A DNA stretch of 64,000 nucleotides from Pantoea vagans (GCF_004792415.1 NZ_CP038853.1:2232001-2296000); one strand, 5' to 3'. Shown: positions 39,244-49,262, counted from the first letter of the stretch. Program-made: numbers and translations. Notes: generated by a model from the letters alone, not told the origin.

Positions 39244-40737
39244 TCAGCCCACACTGTGCTCAAGGCTGATGGCTAACAATTTCTGGGCTTCCACAGCAAA
39301 TTCCAGTGGCAGCTCCGAGAATACGTCTTTACAGAAGCCGTTCACGATCATCGAGATGGCGTCTTCTTCACTGATACCGCGTTGCAGACAGTAGAACATC
39401 TGATCTTCGCCGATACGTGAGGTCGTGGCTTCATGCTCAAGCTGGGCGGTATTGTTGCGGGTTTCAACATACGGGAAGGTATGTGCGCCGCAATCAGGGC
39501 CGATCAGCATTGAGTCACACTGCGTAAAGTTACGGGCATTGGTGGCGGTTGGCATGATTTTCACCAGACCGCGATAGGTGTTCTGACTTTTACCGGCCGA
39601 AATCCCTTTAGAGATAATGGTCGATTTGGTGTTTTTACCAATGTGAATCATCTTGGTGCCGGTATCGGCCTGCTGACGACCGCTGGTCAGTGCCACCGAA
39701 TAGAACTCACCCACCGAGTAGTCCCCGCGCAGAATGCAGCTCGGGTATTTCCAGGTGATCGCTGAACCGGTTTCAGACTGGGTCCAGGACATCTTGCTGT
39801 GGTCACCTTCACACAGCGCACGCTTGGTCACAAAGTTGAGGATACCGCCCTCGCGTTCGCCGCCAGGGAACCAGTTCTGAACGGTCGAATATTTCACTTC
39901 AGCATTTTTATGGATGATCACTTCTACCACGGCGGCATGCAGCTGATAGCTGTCACGCACGGGGGCTGAACAACCTTCGATATAGCTGACGTAGCTGTCT
40001 TCATCGGCAATCAGGATGGTGCGTTCAAACTGACCGGTTTTCGCCGCGTTGATGCGGAAATAGGTCGACAGCTCCATCGGGCAGCGCACCCCTTTCGGGA
40101 TATAAACGAAGGTGCCGTCAGAGGCGACCGCCGAGTTCAGTGCCGCAAAGAAGTTATCGTTAGCCGGAACCACCGTACCGAGATACTGCTTCACCAGCTC
40201 CGGGTGTTCCTGAATCGCTTCGCCGAATGAACAGAAGATAATCCCCTGCTCCGCCAGCTTGCCGCGATAGGTGGTTGCCACAGAAACGGAGTCAAAAATG
40301 GCGTCAACCGCCACTTCCCGTCCTTCACGTACCGGCACACCCAGCTGATTAAAGGCGTTCTCCACTTCCTGCGTCAGATAGTCGCTGGCTGGCGCACTGC
40401 CGGAAGCCTGGGTCACACCCGGCTCTGAGGCACAGGTGTCATCGCAGTTACCGCAGGAGGGGGCGGAGTAGTAGCTGTAATCCTGATAGTCGAGTTTTTC
40501 GTAGTGGGCTTTCAGCCAGTGCGGCTCTTCCATTTCAAGCCAGGCACGAAACGCTTTAAGACGAAACTCCAGCATCCACTCTGGCTCGTTACGCTTGGCC
40601 GAGATCGCCCGCACCACATCTTCATTGATGCCGTTGGCAAATTCTTCGGTCTGCAGTTGGGTAAAGAAGCCCTCTTTGTAGTTGAGCTTGCCTTCCCAGA
40701 TTTGTACATCGTCAGATGTTTCGCTGTGTCGTGACAT
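39244..40737 (-). CDS. sufB: Fe-S assembly scaffold SufB (497 aa)
   Basis: Main scaffold on which the cluster is built. Conserved blocks: [36 protein letters not shown] and the C-terminal [21 protein letters not shown]. Separated from sufA by seven bases. Length close to E. coli (495). Confidence 0.97.
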   Translation of the reverse strand: MSRHSETSDDVQIWEGKLNYKEGFFTQLQTEEFANGINEDVVRAISAKRNEPEWMLEFRLKAFRAWLEMEEPHWLKAHYEKLDYQDYSYYSAPSCGNCDDTCASEPGVTQASGSAPASDYLTQEVENAFNQLGVPVREGREVAVDAIFDSVSVATTYRGKLAEQGIIFCSFGEAIQEHPELVKQYLGTVVPANDNFFAALNSAVASDGTFVYIPKGVRCPMELSTYFRINAAKTGQFERTILIADEDSYVSYIEGCSAPVRDSYQLHAAVVEVIIHKNAEVKYSTVQNWFPGGEREGGILNFVTKRALCEGDHSKMSWTQSETGSAITWKYPSCILRGDYSVGEFYSVALTSGRQQADTGTKMIHIGKNTKSTIISKGISAGKSQNTYRGLVKIMPTATNARNFTQCDSMLIGPDCGAHTFPYVETRNNTAQLEHEATTSRIGEDQMFYCLQRGISEEDAISMIVNGFCKDVFSELPLEFAVEAQKLLAISLEHSVG

Positions 40738-40744
40738 ATTTCAC

Positions 40745-41119
40745 TTACTCGACGCCAAAGCTCTCACCGCACCCGCAGGCGTGCTGAGCTTTAGGGTTAT
40801 TGAATTTAAAAATCTGATTCAGGCCTTCACGAACGTAATCCAGTTCAGTGCCATCAACGAATGGCATCGCCTGTAGTGGCACAAACAGCGTTGCGCCGTG
40901 GAATGAGAACTGCAGATCGTCTTCGACGGGTTCTTTCACCAGATCCATGACGTAGCCGAACCCGGCGCAGCCGGATTGTTTTACGCTCAGACGCAGCCCC
41001 TTGACTTCAGGGTCCTGAGCCGCCAGATTGAGAATTTGTTGCGCTGCGGTTTCAGTCAGCGTCAGACCTTTCCAGACAAAATCGTCGGGTGAGAAAGAGT
41101 CTGTATTAACAGATGCCAT
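40745..41119 (-). CDS. sufA: A-type Fe-S carrier SufA (124 aa)
   Basis: Carries assembled clusters from SufBCD to client proteins. The three ligand Cys are present: Cys51 (SGCAGFG), Cys115 and Cys117 (CGCGESF). First gene of the operon; AAGAGG lies seven bases before the ATG. Confidence 0.97.
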   Translation of the reverse strand: MASVNTDSFSPDDFVWKGLTLTETAAQQILNLAAQDPEVKGLRLSVKQSGCAGFGYVMDLVKEPVEDDLQFSFHGATLFVPLQAMPFVDGTELDYVREGLNQIFKFNNPKAQHACGCGESFGVE

Positions 41120-41300
41120 GTTGATACCTCTTGAGTCCGGACCTTTTCAGGCTATCCCCCTATGGTAGTGATCTGAACAATCACTTCAACCTCTTGTTTT
41201 GCAGGGATAATCATCTTGTGCTGTTTTATTTGCTCAATTATTAAGCATAGCTGCTTCCGTTCATCCTGTGTGAACAGAGTCAGCCACAATAAGCCAGTGA

Positions 41301-41366
41301 TAACCTATTAATAAATCACTCTATTTGAAATAACCATTTTTGATAAAAATGCTTATTGATAGGTTA
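41301..41366. repeat. Long inverted repeat upstream of suf
   Basis: TAACCTATTAATAA (41301-41314) and TTATTGATAGGTTA (41353-41366) are complementary in 13 of 14 positions and enclose 38 bases. Neither arm matches a regulator consensus I know. Confidence 0.6.
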
Positions 41367-41472
41367 CGCCTTTCTCTGATGTAAACAGATTGTTATTTCC
41401 GATTATACCGACAGGCAGGATAAATCGATAAATTTTTCTGTCCTGCAATTGCAATCCCGACATAGATGAATA

Positions 41473-41487
41473 TGATAATTATTATCA
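41473..41487. promoter_or_regulatory. Fur box
   Basis: TGATAATTATTATCA is a perfect 7-1-7 match to the Fur consensus. It overlaps the likely -10 of the gene starting at 41508, so iron-loaded Fur should repress that gene. It is 354 bases from sufA, so a direct effect on suf is less likely. Confidence 0.92.
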
Positions 41488-41507
41488 TTAACATTCAGGG
41501 TGATGCC

Positions 41508-41912
41508 ATGATGCTTTCTGTCTCCGCCTGGCTGCAGCATAAAATCGACGAATACCAGTTTTCGGTGCGTGATATCACCGTCGACTTTTATATGGCGCAG
41601 GCAAAACTCGACCGGGCCGACTGCACGATTCATCAGCTGCGTCAGTTTAACGATGCCTGTCAGGATATGGCAGAAGTCTGCCAGTTGAACGGTGACGACC
41701 AGAGTTACCTTCATGCGATGGGTAAACTGCATCACCGGCTGGTGCAGGAGATGGGAAACAACGATCGCGATCGCCTGTTTCGCCTTCAGGCCTATCAACT
41801 GGCGCGATTGTCCCTGACCCGCCTCTGCCATCAACTGGCCATGGTCGGAGAGTGGAACAAAGCCACCGTGCTGCAAAGTGACTTCGTGCGTCACGCAGGC
41901 TGGATATTCTAA
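41508..41912 (+). CDS. Iron-regulated protein of unknown function (134 aa)
   Basis: Not recognised. AGGGTG lies five bases before ATG 41508; a second ATG follows at once. The open frame reaches back to 41466, but that Met lies upstream of the Fur box, so it is not used. The protein appears all-helical and soluble: an N-terminal helix (LSVSAWLQHKIDEYQF), then LDRADCTIHQLRQFNDACQDMAEVC, QSYLHAMGKLHHRLVQEM and RLQAYQLARLSLTRLCHQLAM, with four Cys and several His that could bind metal. A perfect Fur box sits over its promoter. It lies between suf (divergent) and ydiJ (convergent). An iron-starvation role is inferred from control only. Confidence 0.8.
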   Translation: MMLSVSAWLQHKIDEYQFSVRDITVDFYMAQAKLDRADCTIHQLRQFNDACQDMAEVCQLNGDDQSYLHAMGKLHHRLVQEMGNNDRDRLFRLQAYQLARLSLTRLCHQLAMVGEWNKATVLQSDFVRHAGWIF

Positions 41913-41945
41913 TCCAGCCACGGCGTGACGTCGCGCACAATTTTT

Positions 41946-44900
41946 TTACATTAGCGTTAACAATGCCTGAAGCGGATGGCGCATGCCGTTGCCTTCCACA
42001 CGCTTGACCTGGCTGCGGCATGAGTAGCCGGTGGCCAGACAGCGCTGGCGCGGCAGTCGCTGAAGCTGCGGATGCCAGGAGAGCGCATAGATCCCCAGCG
42101 AGTTTTCGAGGTTCTGACTTTCGTGGCCATACGTGCCCGCCATGCCGCAGCAACCTACATTGATGTTCTCCAGCTTTGCGCCAAAACGGGAGAATATCGC
42201 CTGCCACTGGTTGGGTGCTGAAGGCAGCGCGGTTACCTCGGTGCAGTGCGCAAACAGATACCAGGACTCCCCGCCCGTGGCCTGCACTTCACGTTCTGCC
42301 AGGGCACGCTCTAACCATTCATGCACCAGCAATACGCTGAAGTCGCCGCGCGATTCACCCAGCGTCTGACGATACTCATCGCGATAGCAGAGCACGGTAG
42401 CCGGATCGACGCCGACCATCGGCAGTTCCAGTTTGGCGACCCGATTAAGAAAATCGGCGGTACGGGCTGCCGTGCGGGCGAAACGTTGCAGGAAGCCTTT
42501 CACGTGCTGCGCTTTACCGTTTGGCGAGAAAGGCAGCAGCACCGGGCGATACCCCAGCTTCTCAATCAGCCTGACAAAATCGTTCACCAGCTGTGCCTCA
42601 TAGAAGCTGGTAAAGGGATCCTGTACCACCAGCACACAGCTGGCGCGCTCCGTGGCTGACAGTCCTTCCAGCTGTTCCAGCGTCATGTTCATGGCGGGAT
42701 GACCGCTGAGCTGCTGTTTCAGGTTAGGAGACGAAAGCAGCGGCAGATCGACCATGCCGATATGCGTTTTGCTTAACTCTTTCACCCACGGCTGGCGCAG
42801 GAAAAAGTTAAATACTTTTGGCGCCTTCGCCATCAGAGGCGCATAGCCTTCGACCGCTGCCACCAGGTGATCGCTGACCGGGCGCAGATAACGGGTGTGA
42901 TAGAGCTGCAGAAAGCGCGAACGGAATGCGGGCACGTCAATTTTAATCGGACACTGGGTGGAGCAGGCTTTACAGGCCAGACAGCCGGACATCGCCTCTT
43001 TCACCTCGTGCGAGAAGTCATACTCCCCTTTGCTGGCGTGCCAGCTGTTGCGGGTACGGGCGATCAGCCCGCGTAGCGACAGGCTGTTTTCCGGCAGCTG
43101 CTTTTCCAGTGCCAGCGGATCGACGCCCTGCCCGGCCAGCAGTCGCAGCCATTCCCGCGTCAGCGTTGCCCGCCCTTTTGGCGAGTGAATACGGTTGCGG
43201 GTGATCTTCATTGACGGGCACATCGGGCTGCGGGCATCAAAATTGAAACATAACCCGTTGCCGTTACACTCCATCGCTCCACGCCATTCATCCCGGACCG
43301 TTAACGGAATCTGCCGATCGAATGTTCCGCGCTTCACCGCATCGACCTGCATCATTTCGTCGTTGCTGTTAAAGGGCGTACAGATTTTGCCCGGATTCAG
43401 GCGGTTAAGCGGGTCAAAGGCCGCTTTGATGCGGCGCAACTCATTAAAAAGCGTCTCGCCGAAGAATGCCGGACTGTACTGGGCGCGGAACCCTTTACCA
43501 TGTTCACCCCACAGCAGGCCGCCATAGCGTGCGGTCAGCGCTACCACTTCGTCGGAGATCTGTTTCATCATCATCTCCTGCTGCGGATCGCACATATCCA
43601 GCGCCGGACGCACATGCAGGACGCCTGCATCGACGTGACCAAACATGCCGTAGCTCAGGCCGTGGCTGTCGAGCAGCGCGCGAAACTCGACAATGTAGTC
43701 CGCCAGTTTTTCCGGCGGAACGGCGGTATCTTCGACAAACGGAATTGGTTTAGCCCGGCCTTTCGCATTTCCCAGCAGGCCCACCGCTTTTTTACGCATG
43801 TTGTAGATGCGCTCAATGCCCGCCAGATCGTTACAGAACTGATAGCCAATCACGCCGCCCTGCTGCTGCTGCATCAGCGCATCAAGCCGGGCACACAGTT
43901 TTTCGATCTGCTGATCGATGAGTGCGGCGTTGTCACCGGCGAACTCAACGATGTTCAGACCCAGCATCTCTTTATCGGGTACGTCAGCAATCAATTCACG
44001 CACCGAGTGCCACACGATATCTTCCCGCGCCAGGTTCAGCACTTTGGAGTCAACGGTCTCAACTGACAGCGCCTGCGCGTCCACCATAAAGGGCGCGTTA
44101 CGCAGGGCGGAATCGAAGGAGTCATATTTAATGTTTACCAGCCGCCGCACTTTCGGCAGCGGGGTGATATCGAGACGCGCCTCAGTGACAAAAGCCAGCG
44201 TGCCCTCAGCGCCACACAGCAGGCGCGTCAGGTCGAAGGTTTGCATATCGTCGCTGAAGACGTGGCGCAGGTCATACCCGGTCAGGAAGCGATTCAGCTT
44301 CGGAAACTTTTCCAGAATCAGATCCCGGTGCTCGCGGCAGCGCGTCAGCACCTGCTGGTAAATACGGCCTTCGGGGGTGGCCGTCTGCGCCAGCGTTTCA
44401 GCCAGCGCGGTGGCCATTGGCCGCGTATCAAGAATATCGCCGCCCAGCAGCACGGCGCGCAGGCCCAGTACATGGTCTGAGGTTTTGCCATAGACCAGCG
44501 AACCCTGACCCGACGCATCGGTATTGATCATGCCGCCCAGCGTGGCGCGGTTACTGGTGGACAGTTCAGGCGAAAAGAAAAAGCCGAAAGGCTTCAGCCA
44601 GGCATTCAGCTGATCTTTGATGACGCCAGCTTCAACCCGTACCCAGCCCTCATCGGTATTGATCTCCAGGATGCGGTTCATGTAACGCGACATGTCCACC
44701 ACAATGCCCTGATTCAGCGACTGACCGTTGGTGCCGGTGCCGCCGCCGCGCGGGGTAAACACCAGGCTGGCAAAGCGTGCTTCTCCGGCCACGCGGGCGA
44801 GCAGCGCAACGTCCGCCGTCGAACGCGGAAAGAGCGCCGCGTCGGGCAACAATTGATAGATGCTGTTATCGGTGGAGAGTGAAAGACGATCGGCATAGCT

Positions 44901-44999
44901 GGTCGCCATGTCGCCGGTAAAACCCTGCTCTTTCAGCGACTCAAGGAACGTCAGCACCAGTTGAACGAGGCCCGGTGCCTGCGAAATCTGTGGGATCAT
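41946..44999 (-). CDS. ydiJ: FAD/Fe-S oxidoreductase YdiJ, D-2-hydroxyglutarate dehydrogenase type (1017 aa)
   Basis: Large fusion: FAD-binding domain (about 45-270, TPRGGGTGTNGQ), FAD-linked oxidase C-terminal domain (to about 550), then a ferredoxin-type 4Fe-4S region with CLACKACSTQCPIKID and a CCG domain with VGCCGMAGTYGHE. ATG 44999 gives MIPQISQAPG, the E. coli start, and nearly identical length; the 54 extra upstream codons are not homologous. Linked to D-2-hydroxyglutarate oxidation in family work. A PUR box lies 20 bases upstream. Confidence 0.95.
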   Translation of the reverse strand: MIPQISQAPGLVQLVLTFLESLKEQGFTGDMATSYADRLSLSTDNSIYQLLPDAALFPRSTADVALLARVAGEARFASLVFTPRGGGTGTNGQSLNQGIVVDMSRYMNRILEINTDEGWVRVEAGVIKDQLNAWLKPFGFFFSPELSTSNRATLGGMINTDASGQGSLVYGKTSDHVLGLRAVLLGGDILDTRPMATALAETLAQTATPEGRIYQQVLTRCREHRDLILEKFPKLNRFLTGYDLRHVFSDDMQTFDLTRLLCGAEGTLAFVTEARLDITPLPKVRRLVNIKYDSFDSALRNAPFMVDAQALSVETVDSKVLNLAREDIVWHSVRELIADVPDKEMLGLNIVEFAGDNAALIDQQIEKLCARLDALMQQQQGGVIGYQFCNDLAGIERIYNMRKKAVGLLGNAKGRAKPIPFVEDTAVPPEKLADYIVEFRALLDSHGLSYGMFGHVDAGVLHVRPALDMCDPQQEMMMKQISDEVVALTARYGGLLWGEHGKGFRAQYSPAFFGETLFNELRRIKAAFDPLNRLNPGKICTPFNSNDEMMQVDAVKRGTFDRQIPLTVRDEWRGAMECNGNGLCFNFDARSPMCPSMKITRNRIHSPKGRATLTREWLRLLAGQGVDPLALEKQLPENSLSLRGLIARTRNSWHASKGEYDFSHEVKEAMSGCLACKACSTQCPIKIDVPAFRSRFLQLYHTRYLRPVSDHLVAAVEGYAPLMAKAPKVFNFFLRQPWVKELSKTHIGMVDLPLLSSPNLKQQLSGHPAMNMTLEQLEGLSATERASCVLVVQDPFTSFYEAQLVNDFVRLIEKLGYRPVLLPFSPNGKAQHVKGFLQRFARTAARTADFLNRVAKLELPMVGVDPATVLCYRDEYRQTLGESRGDFSVLLVHEWLERALAEREVQATGGESWYLFAHCTEVTALPSAPNQWQAIFSRFGAKLENINVGCCGMAGTYGHESQNLENSLGIYALSWHPQLQRLPRQRCLATGYSCRSQVKRVEGNGMRHPLQALLTLM

Positions 45000-45018
45000 G
45001 ATTGTCTGACCGAAGGTG

Positions 45019-45034
45019 TTGTAAACGTTTGCGT
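45019..45034 (-). promoter_or_regulatory. PurR operator between ydiJ and ydiK
   Basis: Minus-strand ACGCAAACGTTTACAA matches the PUR-box consensus in 15 of 16 positions. It is 20 bases from ydiJ and 171 bases from ydiK; ydiK is a PurR target in E. coli. Confidence 0.85.
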
Positions 45035-45204
45035 TTATACGTGAGCGATTTCTCGTTTTATCATATTTTTTCTGCGGCTGCCCTTTTTTCAGAAAAGCCA
45101 AAAACCTTTCTCCGCGACGCTGTTTAAACCCTGGCAAATAGATCATGATAAAAACGGGCATCCGAATGCCCTGAAATGAAGGATTAAGACGAGGTTATGA
45201 GTCA

Positions 45205-46323
45205 ATGATGAAAAGCCAGTACCGGGATATGGATTTACCGCAAATACTCTTCACCCTGATGTTCATTCTGCTGCTGATTGTCGCCTGTTTATGGGTGGTG
45301 CAGCCGTTTATTCTGGGCTTTGCCTGGGCCAGCATGGTGGTGATTGCGACCTGGCCATTGATGCTGAAATTCCAGCGCCTGTTGTGGGGACGCCGTTCGC
45401 TGGCGGTGATCGTGATGACCATGCTGCTGTTGCTGCTGTTTATCATTCCTATCGCACTGCTGGTCAGCAGTCTGATCGATAACAGTGCCCCGGTCATCGC
45501 CTGGGTTACCCAGGGACATACGATGCCGCAGTTGCTGTGGCTCAGGGATGTGCCGATGGTCGGCAAAAAGCTTTATGTCAGTTATGACACGCTGGTGGCG
45601 AGCGGCGGTGCCGGCATCATGGCTAAAATCCAGCCCTACATTGGCCGGACTACCGGCTTTTTTGTCGCACAGGCCGGTCATTTCGGCCGCTTTATGATCC
45701 ATCTGGGCGTGATGTTGCTGTTCAGTGTGCTGCTTTACTGGCGCGGCGAGCAGGCTGCCCAGGGCATCCGTCACTTTGCTTTCCGCATGGCGGGACGACG
45801 CGGTGATGCCGCCGTGCTGCTGGCGGCACAGTCCATTCGTGCCGTGGCGCTTGGCGTGGTGGTGACGGCGCTGGTGCAGGGCGTGCTGGGCGGTATCGGT
45901 CTGGCGATCTCCGGTATCCCCTATGCCACGCTGTTAACGGTGCTGATGATCCTCTGCTGCCTGGTTCAGCTCGGCCCGCTGCTGGTGCTGGTCCCGGCTA
46001 TTATCTATCTCTACTGGAGTGGCGATACCACCTGGGGAACCGTGCTGCTGGTCTGGAGTTGTGTGGTGGGTACGATGGATAACGTCCTGCGTCCGATGTT
46101 AATCCGGATGGGTGCGGACCTGCCGATGATCCTGATCCTCTCTGGCGTAATAGGTGGCCTGTTTGCCTTCGGCATGATTGGTCTGTTTATCGGCCCGGTG
46201 GTGCTGGCCGTTTCCTACCGTCTGGTTTCCGTCTGGGTGCATGAAGCACCCGCGCCAGACAATGATCCGCTGGCCGTGGCTGATGCGCTGGCCGATCACG
46301 ATGGCACCCCGCCAGCCGTCTGA
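45205..46323 (+). CDS. ydiK: AI-2E-family membrane protein YdiK (372 aa)
   Basis: Inner-membrane protein with about eight helices in the AI-2E/UPF0118 (PerM-like) pattern: two N-terminal pairs, a periplasmic stretch (about 100-155) and a C-terminal bundle with GIPYATLLTVLMILCCLVQLGPLLVLVPAIIYLYW. The C-terminal tail is acidic. Exporter role is suggested for the family but the substrate is unknown. A PUR box in the upstream region supports purine-linked control. Confidence 0.92.
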   Translation: MMKSQYRDMDLPQILFTLMFILLLIVACLWVVQPFILGFAWASMVVIATWPLMLKFQRLLWGRRSLAVIVMTMLLLLLFIIPIALLVSSLIDNSAPVIAWVTQGHTMPQLLWLRDVPMVGKKLYVSYDTLVASGGAGIMAKIQPYIGRTTGFFVAQAGHFGRFMIHLGVMLLFSVLLYWRGEQAAQGIRHFAFRMAGRRGDAAVLLAAQSIRAVALGVVVTALVQGVLGGIGLAISGIPYATLLTVLMILCCLVQLGPLLVLVPAIIYLYWSGDTTWGTVLLVWSCVVGTMDNVLRPMLIRMGADLPMILILSGVIGGLFAFGMIGLFIGPVVLAVSYRLVSVWVHEAPAPDNDPLAVADALADHDGTPPAV

Positions 46324-46371
46324 TTCACAGCAATGACACGCTGTGTCACTCTACCCCGTAAGCATTGATTA

Positions 46372-46397
46372 GTGCGGTTAATGATGATTAACCGCAC
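46372..46397 (+). other. Perfect 11-bp hairpin downstream of ydiK
   Basis: 46372-46382 pairs fully with 46387-46397 across a GATG loop, 48 bases after ydiK. No T-run follows, so it may act as a 3' mRNA end stabiliser or Rho-dependent end rather than a classic terminator. Confidence 0.55.
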
Positions 46398-46565
46398 CCC
46401 TTCTCAGAGACTCGTCTAATTTTGTTTTCCATTAGCGATTTTTAAGAAAAAAGCCATCTTTGGCCTTTATTTGACCTTTCTGGCCTAAAAAAGATTACTT
46501 TCTGCACTGTTTCTTAAGTCAAACGGCGAAGTAAAGGTGACAAAAGATTATCGGCTTTAAACTAA

Positions 46566-46579
46566 TAAGAGGATTCTTA
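46566..46579 (+). promoter_or_regulatory. RcsB box of rprA
   Basis: TAAGAGGATTCTTA matches the known RcsB box (TAAGA..TCTTA). It overlaps TTCTTA, a possible -35 (46574-46579) placed 17 bases from TATGAA (46597-46602). Confidence 0.82.
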
Positions 46580-46608
46580 AAGACGCCAGCCAGCGGTATG
46601 AATAACAT

Positions 46609-46721
46609 GTTTCCTATGTTCGAAATCAAGCTATTGATTTTCAGACAACCTGATTCCCCTGAGTAGAGTAAAGAATTGCTGTGTGTAGTCTTTGCCCATC
46701 CCCTGTGATGGGCTTTTTTTT
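46609..46721 (+). ncRNA. rprA: Regulatory small RNA RprA
   Basis: Hfq-dependent sRNA that activates rpoS translation under RcsB control. The 3' half, including GAATTGCTGTGTGTAGTC and the terminator stem GCCCATC/GATGGGC with nine T residues, is nearly identical to E. coli RprA. The 5' part keeps the AAATCAA/TTGATTT hairpin and CCCCTGAGT, the parts involved in target pairing. It lies downstream of ydiK as in E. coli. The 5' end is estimated from the promoter and may be off by about ten bases. Confidence 0.88.
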
Positions 46722-46746
46722 TGCCTGAATATGACCAGCTATAAAC

Positions 46747-46773
46747 AGAAAAAGGCCCGCAGTGCGGGCCTTT
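46747..46773 (-). terminator. ppsA terminator
   Basis: 10-bp stem (46751-46760 with 46764-46773), three-base loop, followed on the minus strand by TTTTTCTG. Confidence 0.88.
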
Positions 46774-46793
46774 CATCATTTCTGTAAGTGTTG

Positions 46794-49175
46794 TCAGGCG
46801 GTTTTATTTAACTGTGCCAGACTCACCCACGTTTCCACTACGGTATCCGGGTTCAGCGACAGGCTATCAATGCCCTCTTCCATCAGCCATGCGGCAAAAT
46901 CCTGATGATCGGACGGTCCCTGCCCGCAGATGCCGACATATTTACCCTGCTGCTTCGCGGCCCTGATCGCCATGGAGAGCAGGGCTTTCACGGCTTCGTT
47001 ACGTTCGTCAAACAGCGCAGAGACGACGCCGGAATCGCGATCCAGCCCCAGCGTCAGCTGGGTCATGTCGTTGGAGCCGATTGAGAAGCCATCAAAGTGC
47101 TGCAGGAACTGCTCTGCCAGCAGCGCATTTGACGGGATCTCGCACATCATGATGATCTTCAGCCCGTTCTCACCGCGCTTCAACCCCTGCCGGGCCAGCT
47201 CTTCCACCACGGCCTGCGCCTGATCCACCGTACGCACAAACGGAACCATAATTTCGACGTTGGTCAGGCCCATCTCGTTGCGAACCCGTTTTACCGCTTC
47301 ACACTCCAGCGCAAAGCAGTCGCGGAAGTTATCCGCCACATAGCGACCTGCGCCACGGAATCCGAGCATCGGGTTTTCTTCTTCCGGCTCATAGCGTTCG
47401 CCGCCAACAAGGTTGGCATATTCATTGGTTTTAAAATCGGAAAGTCGGACAATTACGCGTTTCGGTGCAAATGCCGCACCAAGCGTGGCAATTCCCTCCG
47501 TCAGGCGAGCGATGTAAAACTCCACCGGATTATCAAATCCTTTCATCATTTTACGGATCTGCTGTTGCAGTTCCGGCGTCTGCTGATCAAATTCAAGCAG
47601 CGCTTTCGGGTGGACGCCAATCATCCGGTTAATAATAAATTCCAGCCGCGCCAGGCCAACACCTTCGTTCGGCAGACAGGCGAAATCGAAAGCACGATCG
47701 GGGTTACCTACGTTCATCATAATCTTCAGCGGCAGTTCAGGCAGCGAATCGACCTGCGAACTGGTGACGTCGAAGTCGAGCAGCTGATCATAGACGTAGC
47801 CGGTGTCGCCCTCGGCGCAGGAGACAGTGACCTGATGGCCCTCTCTCAGCCGATCGGTGGCGTCGCCACAGCCTACTACCGCCGGAATCCCCAGCTCACG
47901 TGCGATGATCGCCGCATGGCAGGTTCGTCCGCCGCGGTTAGTGACAATGGCTGATGCTTTTTTCATGATCGGTTCCCAGTCCGGGTCGGTCATGTCCGTT
48001 ACCAGCACATCGCCTTTTTCAATGCGGTTCATTTCGCTGATATCGTGGATGACTTTTACTACGCCTGCGCCGATACGATGACCGATGGCTCGCCCTTCAA
48101 CGACGACGCTGCCCTGCCCCTGCAGCGTATAACGCTCCATCACCTGGCCATTTGAGCGCACGGTTTCAGGACGCGCCTGAACAATAAACAGCTTGCCGGT
48201 GTGGCCATCTTTGGCCCACTCAATATCCATCGGCCGCTGATAGTGCTGTTCAATCAGCACTGCCTGCTTCGCCAGCGCCTGCACTTCCTCATCGTTCAGG
48301 CAGAATCGGTCGCGTTCGGCCTCAGGCACATCTTCGATGCGTACCTGTTCGCCATGCGCCTGAGAATCGGCATACACCATGCGCACCTTTTTCGAGCCCA
48401 TATTGCGACGCACGATAGAGGGACGATCGGCCGCCAGCGTTGGCTTGTGAACATAGAACTCATCCGGGTTAACAGCGCCCTGAACCACCATCTCGCCCAG
48501 TCCCAGCGCGGCGGTGATGAAGACCACCTGATCAAAGCCGGACTCGGTATCAATGGTGAACATCACACCTGACGAGGCCAGGTCCGAACGCACCATGCGC
48601 TGTATGCCAGCAGAGAGCGCCACGCCACGATGGTCGTAGCCCTGATGCACGCGGTAGGAGATAGCACGGTCATTAAACAGTGAAGCAAAGACATGCTTGA
48701 CCGCCACCATCACGGCGTCGATACCCTGCACATTCAGGAAGGTTTCCTGCTGGCCGGCAAAGGAGGCGTCGGGCATATCTTCGGCGGTGGCAGAAGAGCG
48801 GACGGCAAACGACGCGGCCGCATCATCGGCAGAGAGTTGCTGATAAGCGTCCAGAATGGCGGACTCCAGTTCCGGCAGAAACGGCGTTTCCACCACCCAC
48901 TGACGAATCTGTTTACCCGCTTTTGCCAGCGCATCCACATCATCAATATCGGTCTCATCCAGCAGCGCATAAATTCGCTGGTTCAGCCCGCTTTGATCGA
49001 GGAACAGGTTAAAGGCGTACGACGTGGTCGCAAAACCATTGGGCACGGAAACGCCCAGCGACGACAGATTCGTTATCATTTCACCTAAAGAGGCGTTTTT
49101 GCCGCCTACCCGATCAACATCATGCATACCAAGCTGGTTATACCAGAGCACCAGTGGCTGTTCCTGAGTGGACAT
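46794..49175 (-). CDS. ppsA: Phosphoenolpyruvate synthase (793 aa)
   Basis: Makes PEP from pyruvate and ATP for gluconeogenesis. N-terminal ATP-grasp domain ([23 protein letters not shown]), swivelling domain with the catalytic His in [21 protein letters not shown], and the C-terminal PEP barrel with [16 protein letters not shown] and the Cys in [10 protein letters not shown]. Length equals that of E. coli within one residue. Divergent from ppsR, its regulatory kinase/phosphatase. A Cra-like site lies 88 bases upstream. Confidence 0.98.
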   Translation of the reverse strand: MSTQEQPLVLWYNQLGMHDVDRVGGKNASLGEMITNLSSLGVSVPNGFATTSYAFNLFLDQSGLNQRIYALLDETDIDDVDALAKAGKQIRQWVVETPFLPELESAILDAYQQLSADDAAASFAVRSSATAEDMPDASFAGQQETFLNVQGIDAVMVAVKHVFASLFNDRAISYRVHQGYDHRGVALSAGIQRMVRSDLASSGVMFTIDTESGFDQVVFITAALGLGEMVVQGAVNPDEFYVHKPTLAADRPSIVRRNMGSKKVRMVYADSQAHGEQVRIEDVPEAERDRFCLNDEEVQALAKQAVLIEQHYQRPMDIEWAKDGHTGKLFIVQARPETVRSNGQVMERYTLQGQGSVVVEGRAIGHRIGAGVVKVIHDISEMNRIEKGDVLVTDMTDPDWEPIMKKASAIVTNRGGRTCHAAIIARELGIPAVVGCGDATDRLREGHQVTVSCAEGDTGYVYDQLLDFDVTSSQVDSLPELPLKIMMNVGNPDRAFDFACLPNEGVGLARLEFIINRMIGVHPKALLEFDQQTPELQQQIRKMMKGFDNPVEFYIARLTEGIATLGAAFAPKRVIVRLSDFKTNEYANLVGGERYEPEEENPMLGFRGAGRYVADNFRDCFALECEAVKRVRNEMGLTNVEIMVPFVRTVDQAQAVVEELARQGLKRGENGLKIIMMCEIPSNALLAEQFLQHFDGFSIGSNDMTQLTLGLDRDSGVVSALFDERNEAVKALLSMAIRAAKQQGKYVGICGQGPSDHQDFAAWLMEEGIDSLSLNPDTVVETWVSLAQLNKTA

Positions 49176-49262
49176 CGCGCTTATCCTTTATCAATTATCA
49201 ATGAATGGACACAGAGAGTGAGCTGTTTTCAGCCTGGCATATCACCCCATCAATAACGATCT

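Larger units (their letters stand above)
41120..41507. other. Divergent regulatory region between sufA and the Fur-box gene
   Basis: 388 bases without a gene. It holds an inverted repeat with 14-base arms (41301-41314 and 41353-41366, one mismatch, 38-base loop), a candidate promoter (TTGCAA at 41449, TATGAT at 41471) and a perfect Fur box (41473-41487). The sufA promoter should lie nearer 41150-41300; I cannot place its OxyR, IHF or IscR sites with confidence. Confidence 0.6.
46324..46793. other. ydiK-ppsA intergenic region containing rprA
   Basis: 470 bases. From the left: a small hairpin (46334-46348), a perfect 11-bp stem with a GATG loop (46372-46397), AT-rich DNA, the RcsB box, the sRNA rprA with its terminator and the ppsA terminator. 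No protein-coding ORF is supported. Confidence 0.75.

Noticed and set aside
45000..45161. 54-codon upstream extension of ydiJ
   Set aside because: It overlaps the PUR box and lacks homology; E. coli YdiJ starts MIPQISQAPG.
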